Part shown: piece after piece, positions 16,847 to 25,362 of the stretch
Layout: every line of letters starts with the position of its first letter
How positions within the stretch are numbered: the stretch's first letter is position 1
Origin: Pseudoalteromonas luteoviolacea DSM 6061
Lineage (GTDB): Bacteria > Pseudomonadota > Gammaproteobacteria > Enterobacterales > Alteromonadaceae
Reading direction: 5' to 3'
DNA: 64,000 nt
NCBI RefSeq assembly: GCF_001625655.1
Contig: NZ_AUYB01000125.1
Span: 81,067 to 145,066 of the forward strand
Made by a program: the position numbers and the translations under genes
Notes under the pieces: model-generated
The model's database searches: none
What the model saw: only the letters and a program-made list of their open reading frames with translations
Told to the model about the DNA's origin: nothing

Positions 16847-18193
16847 CTAAGCTGCTTCAAGCAATTTTTGATGTATAGACTGCACGACCAAATCTGACTT
16901 ATTTTGTTCGACCAAGAAGCATAAGTTATGACGACTTGCACCATGGCAAATCAATCGAATATCAAACTCTGAAAGCACATCAACTAAGCAATCTTCTCCG
17001 CCTTGTAATTGAATCTCAGAGCCAATCATAGCAACCAGAGTTAAATTATTTTCTACTGTCACATGACAAAAAGCGCCGAGCTCATCCAAGCATGCTTGAT
17101 CAAGCTCTGGTCGCGTAGCATTTGGCGCGTTGTCTAGAGTGAGTGCCACACTAATTTCAGACGTCGTAACAAGATCGACTGAAATATTATAGTTGCTCAG
17201 TATTGTAAATATCTTCGCTAAAAAGCCACTAGCCAGAAGCATTTCGGGGCTTTTTAAAGTCAGTAAGATTTGGTTTTTACGCTGTGTTACTGCTCTAATA
17301 CCTGATTGAGATGTCGTTTCTTTTTCGATCCACGTGCCACCCTGCTCCGGTGCTTTACTCGAACCTACAAATACCGAAATACCCTTACGGCTGGCTGGGA
17401 GAATAGTAGCTGGATGCAAGACCTTCGCACCAAATGTTGCCATCTCTGCGGCTTCATCAAAGCTAAGTCTTGGAATTGGCTTTGCTTTGTTACAAAGCCT
17501 AGGGTCAGTGCTAAAAATACCTACCACATCAGTCCAAATATGCACACTTTTAGCACCAATAGCTTCTGCAATTAGAGCAGCGCTGTAGTCTGATCCACCA
17601 CGACCTAATGTGGTGGTTTGTCCATATTTATCACTGCCTATAAAGCCTTGCGTGACAACGACGTTATCATCCAGTAACGGAACAAGTAAATCCGATGCGG
17701 CTTTCTCTGTGGCAGCCACATCAGGCGTTGCTTTTGAAAAGTTGCTGTCAGTTTTTAACACTTCTCGTACATCAAAACGTTGAGTACTCACGCCTAAATC
17801 GCGTAAAACCTGAGAAAATATATAAGACGAGAATCGCTCTCCAAAGCTTAAAATTTCATCACACTGTTGTTGATCTAGTGCTGGTAGTTGAGCAAGTTGT
17901 TTAAACTGTTCGGCTGTAGTGTTAAACCCTTCTTGCAAATCTTCATCAAGTGTTAGATGCGCTAGGATATTGCCTTGAATTTGCATCACTGACTCAACAA
18001 GCTCGAGTCTTTGTGCTTCGTTAGACTTTTGCTGTACAAGCGTAACAAGATGATTAGTTACGCCAGCACTAGCACTAACAACAACAACTCTAACACTTGG
18101 ATCGTCATTGATTATTTGCGCGCAACGATGCATGGCTGTAAAGTCGGCCACACTGGTACCACCAAACTTTGCAACAACATACTGGGAATTCAT
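16847..18193 (-). CDS. lysC: Lysine-sensitive aspartokinase III
   Basis: This enzyme phosphorylates aspartate in the first step of the aspartate family pathway (lysine, threonine, methionine, DAP). It has 448 residues, nearly the same as E. coli LysC. The kinase domain starts VAKFGGTSVAD (residues 7-17) and has the TTLGRGGSDYSA motif near 215. The C-terminal ~160 residues form two ACT-type domains for feedback control. No homoserine dehydrogenase domain is fused. The start has AAGGAGAT upstream. A lysine riboswitch in the leader points to lysine as the controlling end product, which supports the LysC assignment over ThrA/MetL-type kinases. Confidence 0.96.
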   Translation of the reverse strand: MNSQYVVAKFGGTSVADFTAMHRCAQIINDDPSVRVVVVSASAGVTNHLVTLVQQKSNEAQRLELVESVMQIQGNILAHLTLDEDLQEGFNTTAEQFKQLAQLPALDQQQCDEILSFGERFSSYIFSQVLRDLGVSTQRFDVREVLKTDSNFSKATPDVAATEKAASDLLVPLLDDNVVVTQGFIGSDKYGQTTTLGRGGSDYSAALIAEAIGAKSVHIWTDVVGIFSTDPRLCNKAKPIPRLSFDEAAEMATFGAKVLHPATILPASRKGISVFVGSSKAPEQGGTWIEKETTSQSGIRAVTQRKNQILLTLKSPEMLLASGFLAKIFTILSNYNISVDLVTTSEISVALTLDNAPNATRPELDQACLDELGAFCHVTVENNLTLVAMIGSEIQLQGGEDCLVDVLSEFDIRLICHGASRHNLCFLVEQNKSDLVVQSIHQKLLEAA

Positions 18194-18282
18194 TTTATCT
18201 CCTTTCGACAGTCAATGAGACTATCTTTCAAAATAAGGAGAACTAACTTGGCAAGAGGAAGAAATGTTTAATTGTAAGACCA

Positions 18283-18452
18283 CTGCCAGAAGCTCTCCAC
18301 CAAAAACGGTGACAGTTCAGAGGATTCAACCTCTAAAACCGAAAAGTCATTGCCACGACCAATTACTTTCCTCGGCGAATACTACCCTCGCTTGTTGTCT
18401 TCGGATGTCGTGTCCTCAAACAAGCTACCTCAGCATCGCACCTCTTCTGTTT
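18283..18452 (-). promoter_or_regulatory. Lysine riboswitch (L box) in the lysC leader
   Basis: Read on the minus strand, the leader has the ordered L-box elements seen before E. coli lysC: AGAAGAGGTGC, then a segment ending AGGGTAGTATTCGCCGAGG, the GAGGTTGAATCCTC hairpin, CTGTCACC, and the closing GGTGGAGAGCTTCTGG. The 5' AGAAG pairs with the 3' CTTCT to close P1. Between the aptamer and the start codon, GATAGTC/GACTGTC can form a small hairpin just before AAGGAGAT. It has no T run, so control of translation initiation or decay, as in E. coli, is more likely than termination. A possible promoter TTGTAG-17-TATGTT lies at 18473-18501, overlapping the nhaD terminator. This accounts for the long geneless stretch 18194-18575. 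Confidence 0.93.
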
Positions 18453-18490
18453 ATTTTGCTTGTTCAAACATGAACATAAACAAAATAAAA

Positions 18491-18514
18491 ACCTGCTACA
18501 AAGAGCAGGCTTTT
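18491..18514 (-). terminator. Terminator of nhaD
   Basis: The stem CCTGCT/AGCAGG with a 6-base loop is followed on the minus strand by TTTTTATTTT. It lies about 60 bases past the nhaD stop and immediately before the lysC leader. Confidence 0.83.
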
Positions 18515-18575
18515 AAAAACTATCTTTTAGACGTCTAGGTGTCAAGTATTTTTGTATCCTAAACTTCAAAAAGAT

Positions 18576-19823
18576 TTAAATCATCTGGCCCATGTAAAAT
18601 GAGCCTGCATAGCCAATGGTATATGCAACCAACAAATACAGCGCCATTTTCAAATAGCTTGTAAAAGTGAGCGCTTTTACCTTACTCATAGCAATGATCC
18701 CCGCAGCAGAGCCAATGATTAGCATTGACCCCCCTACGCCCGTTGCATAGGTAAAGGTTAACCATTGTTGTGGTGTCATTTCTATCTGCGCTTTTAACAG
18801 TGCTGCTGTTAAAGGCACGTTGTCAACAGCTGCGCTTAGTAGCCCGACCAAGTAATTTGCATACTCTGGCGCTAAATATTGGTAAAGCTCAGTAAACATG
18901 TTCAGCACACCGACTTCTTTCAGAGCGCCTACCAACAGCAACACACCTACAAAAAACAAAAGCGTGTCATATTCTATCTCTCTGATATAGTCGATTATCT
19001 TTTTATTGACGTCCTTTTTACGCATTAAAAACTGTGCAACTAAAAACATCAAAGACAGACCAAATAAAAACGTGAGCATAGGCGGCACTTGATACTGCAC
19101 ACTCAGGTATAAAGTGGCTAGTACTGTGGACATAAAGATTACGGCAATTGTGATGTCTGTTTTCTCAATACGACGCAACTCTTGTTTGGTAAAATTGAGT
19201 TGCTCATTCATACCTATTGACAACATTGCAGCCAGCGCAAAAACGCTCACCATTGCAGGCACAACCAACAATAGTAAGTCAGGAATGGTAACTTTACCCG
19301 CTAAGAAAATCATCAGTGTTGTAACATCACCCGTGATTAGGGAAACCCCGCCCGAGTTAACGCTAAAGATAATAAGTGTGGCATACTTAACAAGCTTCTT
19401 TGTATCCAATTTCAAAGACATGACCACAGCTAACGAAATTAGCGTTGCGGTAATATTGTCAGAAATCGAAGAAAATACAAAAGCAAAAGCGCCAACTAGA
19501 AACATCAGCTTTCGCTCGCTTATTTGCTCGGGCATGATCCTATGCACTATATTTTGTATAAATCCTTTCGAGTTCAAATACGCGACAAATGTCATAGCTG
19601 CCATCAAAAATAGCCACAAGGTGGCGATTTCTAGAATGTTATGATCTAGCTGGTGTTGTATAGTTTCTGAGCTTTCGCCATGAATTGGAGATATAAAAGC
19701 GATAATCCAACATAAAGTGCCAAAAAAAAGGGTCGTTTTGGCCTTGTTTACATGGATAATATCCTCTATAACGATAAGCACAAAAGCTAACGCTATCAGG
19801 GTTAGGATTATGGAAGTGACCAT
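18576..19823 (-). CDS. nhaD: Na+/H+ antiporter, NhaD type
   Basis: This is an inner-membrane antiporter of about 415 residues with some 12 hydrophobic helices, in the ArsB/NhaD (ion transporter) superfamily. Recognisable stretches are FVFSSISDNITATLISL near residue 110, SVNSGGVSLITGDVTTLMI near 155, SAAVDNVPLTAALL near 325 and TGVGGSMLIIGSAAG near 360. The paired re-entrant-like DN-containing motifs match NhaD antiporters of marine and haloalkaliphilic bacteria. I prefer ATG 19823; the longer reading uses TTG 19835, which lacks a properly spaced ribosome site. It exports Na+ in exchange for H+. It is divergent from the condensin operon. Confidence 0.9.
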   Translation of the reverse strand: MVTSIILTLIALAFVLIVIEDIIHVNKAKTTLFFGTLCWIIAFISPIHGESSETIQHQLDHNILEIATLWLFLMAAMTFVAYLNSKGFIQNIVHRIMPEQISERKLMFLVGAFAFVFSSISDNITATLISLAVVMSLKLDTKKLVKYATLIIFSVNSGGVSLITGDVTTLMIFLAGKVTIPDLLLLVVPAMVSVFALAAMLSIGMNEQLNFTKQELRRIEKTDITIAVIFMSTVLATLYLSVQYQVPPMLTFLFGLSLMFLVAQFLMRKKDVNKKIIDYIREIEYDTLLFFVGVLLLVGALKEVGVLNMFTELYQYLAPEYANYLVGLLSAAVDNVPLTAALLKAQIEMTPQQWLTFTYATGVGGSMLIIGSAAGIIAMSKVKALTFTSYLKMALYLLVAYTIGYAGSFYMGQMI

Positions 19824-19981
19824 ACGCGTAAACAACCTGTAATCAAATGTAATTTTTGTAAAGGGTGGTGTAAATCGGCGCGGAGTCTAACACTATGAGC
19901 GAGTGACTGCTATCAGTAATTACACTTTATTGCAAAATTGTGATGGCAGCCTGTCACAAAAATGATACAAACTGGAAAGTT

Positions 19982-21235
19982 ATGATCCCAGCTAAAAAAG
20001 TACTGAGTACGCTAAATGAGCACTGGAGCGTTTTAGAGCTGCTATTTAAGCGCTTTAAAATGGCTGATTTCAGTATAAAAGATGTACAAAACATTATAAA
20101 AATTAGAAACCCGAACTGGTCAAGTGAACGGGTTTTTAGAGAAACAAATCGATTATTAAATCAAGAGATAATCATTCCACTTGCTAAATCATCACAGCTT
20201 GAGATTAATCGAGCAGTCGCTGATTTTGCTAGCTTTTTATTACAAGAAGAGCACCTAGGTCTTGCTGAAGAGATCACCGTATTAGTTAAAGATTTGCAAC
20301 GTTTGGGAGAAAGGTTGTCTCAAGCTGGTAATGAAGGCGACCACAGTGAACTGAGACGATTCAGCAGGATCATGGATGAAAGAGTCAGAAAAATTGTAAA
20401 GCTATACCAACACAATGAAAGTGCGATTCTTAACCTTGTTGAGCAAGCAAAGTCAGATCATAGCAATTTATCACTTAAGCGACGCTATCAGGCGGTTATA
20501 GAAGCATTCGATGAATACATTGAACCTATGCTCGAGATGGTGGACATTCATGGGCCATTTCACGCTTGTTTTAGTAACATAGAGGCGTCAATTAGCGAGC
20601 AAATAGATCAAATTGAACAGCTGGGCCGGGGCGCACAAGACAAGCGCATGCTTGAGCAATTGAGAACACGTATTCTAGATATGCACTTAATTGGCCGTGA
20701 AAGCTTAGGTAAGAGCGCTGATATGCTTATGCCACTGCGTGAAGAGTTAAGAAGAAATACGCTTATTACAAGGCAAGCCGCCAAGGTATTAGGCCTCATT
20801 CGTAAAAATGGCGTAGACTCCATGTTAAGCCCTGTTCAGCCTGACTTCGTTTCAGACATTCAGCGTTTTAATTTAGGTCAAAAAAGGCATATGGTTGCAT
20901 ATATGGCAAGTTTGGCTGAATTTGAACATGAAGAATATCAATTACCAGATCACCAAGATATACCAGCATATCAAAGCCCTAACATTCCGGATTATAGCGA
21001 TGTCAGAATGTCATTTGCGTCAAGTGGCAAAAAGCGCACCGCATTGCTAGGGTTCTTAAGTGATGCCTACCCTAGTTTAGAAGCAGATGAAATGCTGTTT
21101 CTGTATCAAAAACTGATTAGCGATCCTGAATTAACGGTCTCTCAGTCTGATGCACAGGAAACTATGCAACTAGCAAACGCTAAAATCAAACTTTACCCGT
21201 TCAGTGCAACAAACTCTGAACAACCTAAAGAATAA
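19982..21235 (+). CDS. mksF: Condensin kleisin-like subunit (MksF/MukF/JetA type)
   Basis: This is a mostly helical protein of 417 residues. The N-terminal ~100 residues look like a winged-helix domain, the middle is long amphipathic helix (about 100-290), and an acidic linker precedes a C-terminal helical or winged segment. That is the layout of MukF/MksF kleisins, which bridge the SMC heads. I chose ATG 19982 because GGAAAG lies 6 bases upstream; GTG 19940 would add 14 residues. It is first of three genes, 11 bases before the MksE-like gene. The assignment rests on gene order, size and fold type; sequence motifs in this family are weak. Confidence 0.75.
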   Translation: MIPAKKVLSTLNEHWSVLELLFKRFKMADFSIKDVQNIIKIRNPNWSSERVFRETNRLLNQEIIIPLAKSSQLEINRAVADFASFLLQEEHLGLAEEITVLVKDLQRLGERLSQAGNEGDHSELRRFSRIMDERVRKIVKLYQHNESAILNLVEQAKSDHSNLSLKRRYQAVIEAFDEYIEPMLEMVDIHGPFHACFSNIEASISEQIDQIEQLGRGAQDKRMLEQLRTRILDMHLIGRESLGKSADMLMPLREELRRNTLITRQAAKVLGLIRKNGVDSMLSPVQPDFVSDIQRFNLGQKRHMVAYMASLAEFEHEEYQLPDHQDIPAYQSPNIPDYSDVRMSFASSGKKRTALLGFLSDAYPSLEADEMLFLYQKLISDPELTVSQSDAQETMQLANAKIKLYPFSATNSEQPKE

Positions 21236-21246
21236 GCACGAAATAC

Positions 21247-21798
21247 ATGACGAATATTAACCTTAATGAACTCACACAGCTGCAAGCTATAAACAAAAAG
21301 CTTGCCAGTGGTTACCATATTAGCGAACAAGATACGACACTGTGGCAAGAACTCGATCAACACATTGAATCTTATCAAGCTCTATTTGCAGCGTTAGGAC
21401 ATGACTTGCAACACGATGGACGTGGTTTTTATTATCTTGCAAGTGACGAAAGTACCCCGAATATGGGTAAGATCAGTCGAGCTATAGCCCTTACCGTATT
21501 CATTTTAATTGAGTATTACGCTAACCAAGGTAAAGACCCGCTTCGCGCACTCTTTGACGAGAATATTGACCTTGAGTTAATGCAAACCCTAATTCAGTTA
21601 AACAAACACTTGTTTGATCAGTTAGAAATATTTTCAGGGTCAGACCTACGTAAGGATGTATTTCTGCGCATGCTTCGATTAGGTCTGTGCAAAGAAGCTG
21701 AGCAAGGCTTTTTACTTCTAGCCCCAATCTATAGATACATCGACGCTTTGATGGAAGTAAATGAAGACAATTTTGATGCGCTAGAGGAAGAAGTATGA
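21247..21798 (+). CDS. mksE: Condensin MksE/MukE/JetB-like subunit
   Basis: This is a small acidic helical protein of 183 residues, smaller than MukE (about 230) but in the range of MksE/JetB. It contains LGHDLQHDGRGFYYLASDE near residues 49-67, a winged-helix-like turn typical of MukE/MksE N-terminal domains, and a second helical domain with a very acidic C-terminus (EDNFDALEEEV). Its TGA overlaps the ATG of the SMC-like gene (ATGA), so the two are translationally coupled. The role is inferred: stabilising the kleisin and modulating ATPase or DNA binding. Confidence 0.75.
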   Translation: MTNINLNELTQLQAINKKLASGYHISEQDTTLWQELDQHIESYQALFAALGHDLQHDGRGFYYLASDESTPNMGKISRAIALTVFILIEYYANQGKDPLRALFDENIDLELMQTLIQLNKHLFDQLEIFSGSDLRKDVFLRMLRLGLCKEAEQGFLLLAPIYRYIDALMEVNEDNFDALEEEV

Positions 21799-24572
21799 GC
21801 GAACTGTATGGTTTAAGTAAACTTGCACTATTAAACACGGCAGGTTACGCAAAGTGCGTAATTCCACTGGACAAAAGTGCTTCAATCTGTGCTCCAAACA
21901 ACACCGGTAAAAGCTCAGTTATAAATGCGCTTCAATTTCCTTTGGTAAATGACTTACGCCTAACAGAATGGGATGGTCACGATCTTGAAGAAACGCGCAA
22001 GTTTTACTTCTCAAGTGATCAGTCATATATCCTGCTTGAAGCCAACTTACCTCATGGAGATGTGGTAATTGGTGTCGCCGGCCTTGGCAAAATTGCCGGC
22101 TATGCCCATCAGTTTTTCTGCTACAACGGCAAACTAAATTTGGATGACTTTACTGAGGGTAAAAGCATCATCAAATACACTAAGCTGTTTAATCACCTCG
22201 ATAGCAAAGGCTACAAAGCAATTGAATTAAAAGCGGCCGAACTCAATGCTTTGCTTACAGGCGGCGCAACACCATATGACGGTGACATTAACTTAAAAAT
22301 GATTCCGTTAAACAATGTGCAAGATGCTGCCATTTATAAAGAGATATTTAGGCGAATTCTAAACTTACACAAACTTGGCGCCCATGACGTAAAACGCTTT
22401 ATGCTTCGAGTATTTGAGCGACATATGTCAAACTCAAAAGTAGACTTTTATGAAGTTTGGCGACGTGCTTTCGACAAAGTAAACCGTTCAAAACGCGAGC
22501 TTAGCGCACTTGAATCAATGCAAGAGCCTATTGGTGCTCTTGAGCAGATGATCGAAAGTGAGGCGACAATAAAAGGGAAATTGGCCGCGTACGCACCAAA
22601 AATTGACCAAGCTATTATCGCATTTGATGAATACCAAACTTCGCAAATAGATGAATTAAACGAACAGCTAGAAAACATTGAGCACGAAAAGCGCGAATTT
22701 GAGCAAAAGCAACAGCTATTTGTGCAACAATCGCGTGATATAGAACGCAAGCAAACACAAATTGAACAATGGTTTATCGACTACAACGCACTTAAGTCCG
22801 AATTTGAGTTAACTAATCATGCAACGCTGAAAACTAATTTAACACTGCTTAAAAAAGAGTATGAACAGCTATCTTTCTCAATCAATAGCGCGCAAGGTCA
22901 AAGTTTACATACGCTTGATTACAGAATCGGAGAAACTCAAAAGCAAATTAAGAGCTTAAAGCTTCAACTTAAGAATCTAGAGTTTAATCTATTTACTCGC
23001 ATGCGTGAGGATCTATCTCTTAAAGAAGTGGAAGAGATCTCGAGGATCCTAAACCCAGATCTACTGTCATTCGCTACCACCTCACAAGGGGAGGTAAATA
23101 TTCATGACGAAGACGTATTTGCTGACTTTTTAACTGCCCTTTCTAACGCTGTTAAAGGTGGTGAACTTCAATTACCAGGTGCAACTATCAAGTTGAAAAA
23201 GCTTGCACCGGTACAAATGCAAAGTGGCGAGAATAAATCTCAGCTACAGGCACAGTTAGAAGCATTACAACGCTCTTTAGGAGAGTTAAAGCAACAGCGC
23301 GAAGTAGCTGCAAATGTGGCCGATAAGCAGCAGGAACGTGATAGCCTTTATCAAGAGTTAATGGCTACAGAAGATGCTTTAAAACGTTTTGAACAGTTCC
23401 AAACAATGCAGCAGTCTGTTGAGGCACAAACGGCGCTCAAAGAACAGTTAGGTGCTGAACGTGAGCAGGTAGATGAATATTTGCAAGACGTGCAGCGCAA
23501 CGCTGGATCTATTTCTGATCGTCGATCTATTATCAAGAGCAAGCAAGATCTAATTGTAAGACAGAGCGATAGACTTAAGCAGGTTAAATCTGAACGAATT
23601 GACCATACTCTGTCTATTTACGAAGGAAAGCAAACTCCGTATCCAATTGATGTCACCATTGACTTCGACAACTTATCTGAAATAGTTCATCAATTTAACA
23701 AAGATTGCCAAGAACTTAGAAACTTGGATGTTAATGTCCGTAATACTTATTTGCACATATACAACGCAGGTATTACTAAATTTGACAACGAAACAGACGA
23801 ATCGACCAAGTACGCTAAATTAATCAGTGCCTACCACAACATCGACAATGAAAGAGACGCCGTAGAACGACAAGCTCGGGTAGCATTAACTGAAGTCGCA
23901 GCAACAATAAAGGGACTAAGAGAAGATTTAGACCGTTTACGCCGCGAAATGAACAGCTTTAATAGAGGGATTAGTCAACACCGAATATCCAATTTAAAAG
24001 CATTCAAGATTAATGTTATTCCTAGAAAGATGTTGGTAGAAAGTATCGACACCATTATCAGTACCTCGGAATTGTATGAACAAGGCGAAAGTTTCGACCT
24101 ACTTAGTGATGCTCCAGCCGATGAGAAAGCTGTTAATGAAGCAAAAGATCACATTATCAAATTGGCCAGTGAAAAAGCGGGTCTGACCCTTACAGATCTA
24201 TTTGATATTCGCTTCGAAGTCGTCAATCGCGCCGGCGATACAGAGCACTTTGATAAAATTGATTCTGCTGGCTCCAATGGTACGCGTATCACGATTAAGC
24301 TATTGTGCGGTATGTTATTCATTAGATACTTGCTTTCTGATCAAGAACAAGCGCTTTATCGTATACCAATCTATATTGATGAAGCAGCCGATATTGACCC
24401 TCAGAACCAAAAGGCGATAATCGAAACAGCACTAAGCTTTGGCTTTGTGCCAATATTTGCATCAGTTAAACCGCAGATCAGTTGCGACTACCTTGTCCCT
24501 ATCCGCAGTGTAAACCAAGGAAGCCAAAACTGGGTGGACGAAAAAGACTGGATTGAAGTGGAACATTCTTAG
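21795..24572 (+). CDS. mksB: SMC-like condensin ATPase (MksB/JetC type)
   Basis: The protein has 925 residues: an N-terminal ATPase half, a long coiled coil (about 240-400 and 460-780) and a C-terminal ATPase half. Walker A is APNNTGKS at residues 33-40, with Ala where most P-loops have Gly. The signature-like segment SAGSNGT is near 824 and Walker B IPIYIDEAAD near 857, with Asp-Glu for catalysis. It is much shorter than MukB (about 1480), as expected for MksB with shorter coils. The middle (about 400-460) is non-coiled and may be the hinge. It likely entraps or extrudes DNA in chromosome organisation. No JetD/MksG-type gene follows; the next gene is a DUF4136 lipoprotein. Confidence 0.82.
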   Translation: MSELYGLSKLALLNTAGYAKCVIPLDKSASICAPNNTGKSSVINALQFPLVNDLRLTEWDGHDLEETRKFYFSSDQSYILLEANLPHGDVVIGVAGLGKIAGYAHQFFCYNGKLNLDDFTEGKSIIKYTKLFNHLDSKGYKAIELKAAELNALLTGGATPYDGDINLKMIPLNNVQDAAIYKEIFRRILNLHKLGAHDVKRFMLRVFERHMSNSKVDFYEVWRRAFDKVNRSKRELSALESMQEPIGALEQMIESEATIKGKLAAYAPKIDQAIIAFDEYQTSQIDELNEQLENIEHEKREFEQKQQLFVQQSRDIERKQTQIEQWFIDYNALKSEFELTNHATLKTNLTLLKKEYEQLSFSINSAQGQSLHTLDYRIGETQKQIKSLKLQLKNLEFNLFTRMREDLSLKEVEEISRILNPDLLSFATTSQGEVNIHDEDVFADFLTALSNAVKGGELQLPGATIKLKKLAPVQMQSGENKSQLQAQLEALQRSLGELKQQREVAANVADKQQERDSLYQELMATEDALKRFEQFQTMQQSVEAQTALKEQLGAEREQVDEYLQDVQRNAGSISDRRSIIKSKQDLIVRQSDRLKQVKSERIDHTLSIYEGKQTPYPIDVTIDFDNLSEIVHQFNKDCQELRNLDVNVRNTYLHIYNAGITKFDNETDESTKYAKLISAYHNIDNERDAVERQARVALTEVAATIKGLREDLDRLRREMNSFNRGISQHRISNLKAFKINVIPRKMLVESIDTIISTSELYEQGESFDLLSDAPADEKAVNEAKDHIIKLASEKAGLTLTDLFDIRFEVVNRAGDTEHFDKIDSAGSNGTRITIKLLCGMLFIRYLLSDQEQALYRIPIYIDEAADIDPQNQKAIIETALSFGFVPIFASVKPQISCDYLVPIRSVNQGSQNWVDEKDWIEVEHS

Positions 24573-24686
24573 TAAATTATGGTCTTACAGTTAGGGTCTG
24601 CTTTTTGTTAAATCAGTAATTACATTTAATAAAATCAGGCCCCAATTTGTTTTAAAAGGCAATACGCCTTCGTTAAGGAGTAAAAA

Positions 24687-25238
24687 ATGACTCGCAACTT
24701 GCTTGTAGCTTTGAGTTTATTTGTTTTAACCGCTTGTACTAATACGCCCGATTGGGATTATGATAAATCCGTTGAATTTGCAAATTATAAGACATTTGCT
24801 TGGTCGCCTGAAACCGACTTTGATAAAGGCGCCGAAAATTATCAAATCAGCGAATTAATGGAAAAGCGTGTACGTAACGCAATCCAAAACGAGATGGGCC
24901 TGCATGGCTTTAAGTTAGTTGATGCGCAAAAGGCCGATGTCATGGTCAACTTTCATGCATCTGTAGACACCAAACTCGATGTTGATACTTTTAACACAAG
25001 CTACACGGCAAGATGGAATTACTGGGGTGTTGGTTGGCATACACAGACTCAAGCACGAGAATATGAAGTTGGCACGTTAGTCATAGATATTGTTGATCGT
25101 GCTTCAAATCAGCTTGTTTGGCGCGGAGCTAAAGAAGGCCGTTTAAGGAAGAATCAGTCACCTGAAAAACGTACTGAATCTGTAAACAACACAGTCAAAG
25201 ATATCTTAGCCAATTTCCCACCCAAGCCACAGCACTAG
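24687..25238 (+). CDS. DUF4136 domain lipoprotein
   Basis: This is a lipoprotein of 183 residues with signal LFVLTAC (lipid-modified Cys 17) followed by TNTPD, which lacks Asp at +2 and so suggests outer-membrane sorting. The mature part shows the DUF4136 pattern: DYDKSVEFANYKTFAW at the start, KADVMVNFHASVDTK near residue 91, YEVGTLVIDIVDRASNQLVWRG near 125, and a conserved C-terminal amphipathic helix ending ILANFPPKP. The family function is not known to me. It has its own ribosome site (AAGGAG) and terminator, so it is probably a separate unit from the condensin genes 114 bases upstream. Confidence 0.9.
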   Translation: MTRNLLVALSLFVLTACTNTPDWDYDKSVEFANYKTFAWSPETDFDKGAENYQISELMEKRVRNAIQNEMGLHGFKLVDAQKADVMVNFHASVDTKLDVDTFNTSYTARWNYWGVGWHTQTQAREYEVGTLVIDIVDRASNQLVWRGAKEGRLRKNQSPEKRTESVNNTVKDILANFPPKPQH

Positions 25239-25242
25239 ATTC

Positions 25243-25269
25243 AAAAAGGCAGCCAAGGCTGCCTTTTTT
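25243..25269 (+). terminator. Terminator of the DUF4136 lipoprotein gene
   Basis: The stem AAAAAGGCAGCC/GGCTGCCTTTTT with a 2-base AA spacer (effective loop of 4 or more after opening a pair) is followed by a T run, 5 bases after the stop. Confidence 0.93.
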
Positions 25270-25362
25270 GCATTTGTGCGGGCGTATTTTTTAGTACGGG
25301 GTTGCAAGGCCTCTACAATTAGGTAGAATTCTGCCGTTTATTGGCCTTGCAGAGCATACACA

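Noticed and set aside
18011..18538. Overlapping plus-strand frames antisense to the lysC start and leader
   Set aside because: The strand is explained by the minus-strand lysine riboswitch and lysC; the frames have no recognisable protein features.
19114..19644. 176-codon plus-strand frame
   Set aside because: It is antisense to nhaD, whose frame has clear antiporter motifs. The long open frame is a by-product of its hydrophobic codon use.
24573..25362. A JetD/MksG-type nuclease gene expected after a Wadjet-like core
   Set aside because: The only gene here is a DUF4136 lipoprotein, and csdA follows. No nuclease gene is present, so I do not call the operon a complete Wadjet system.
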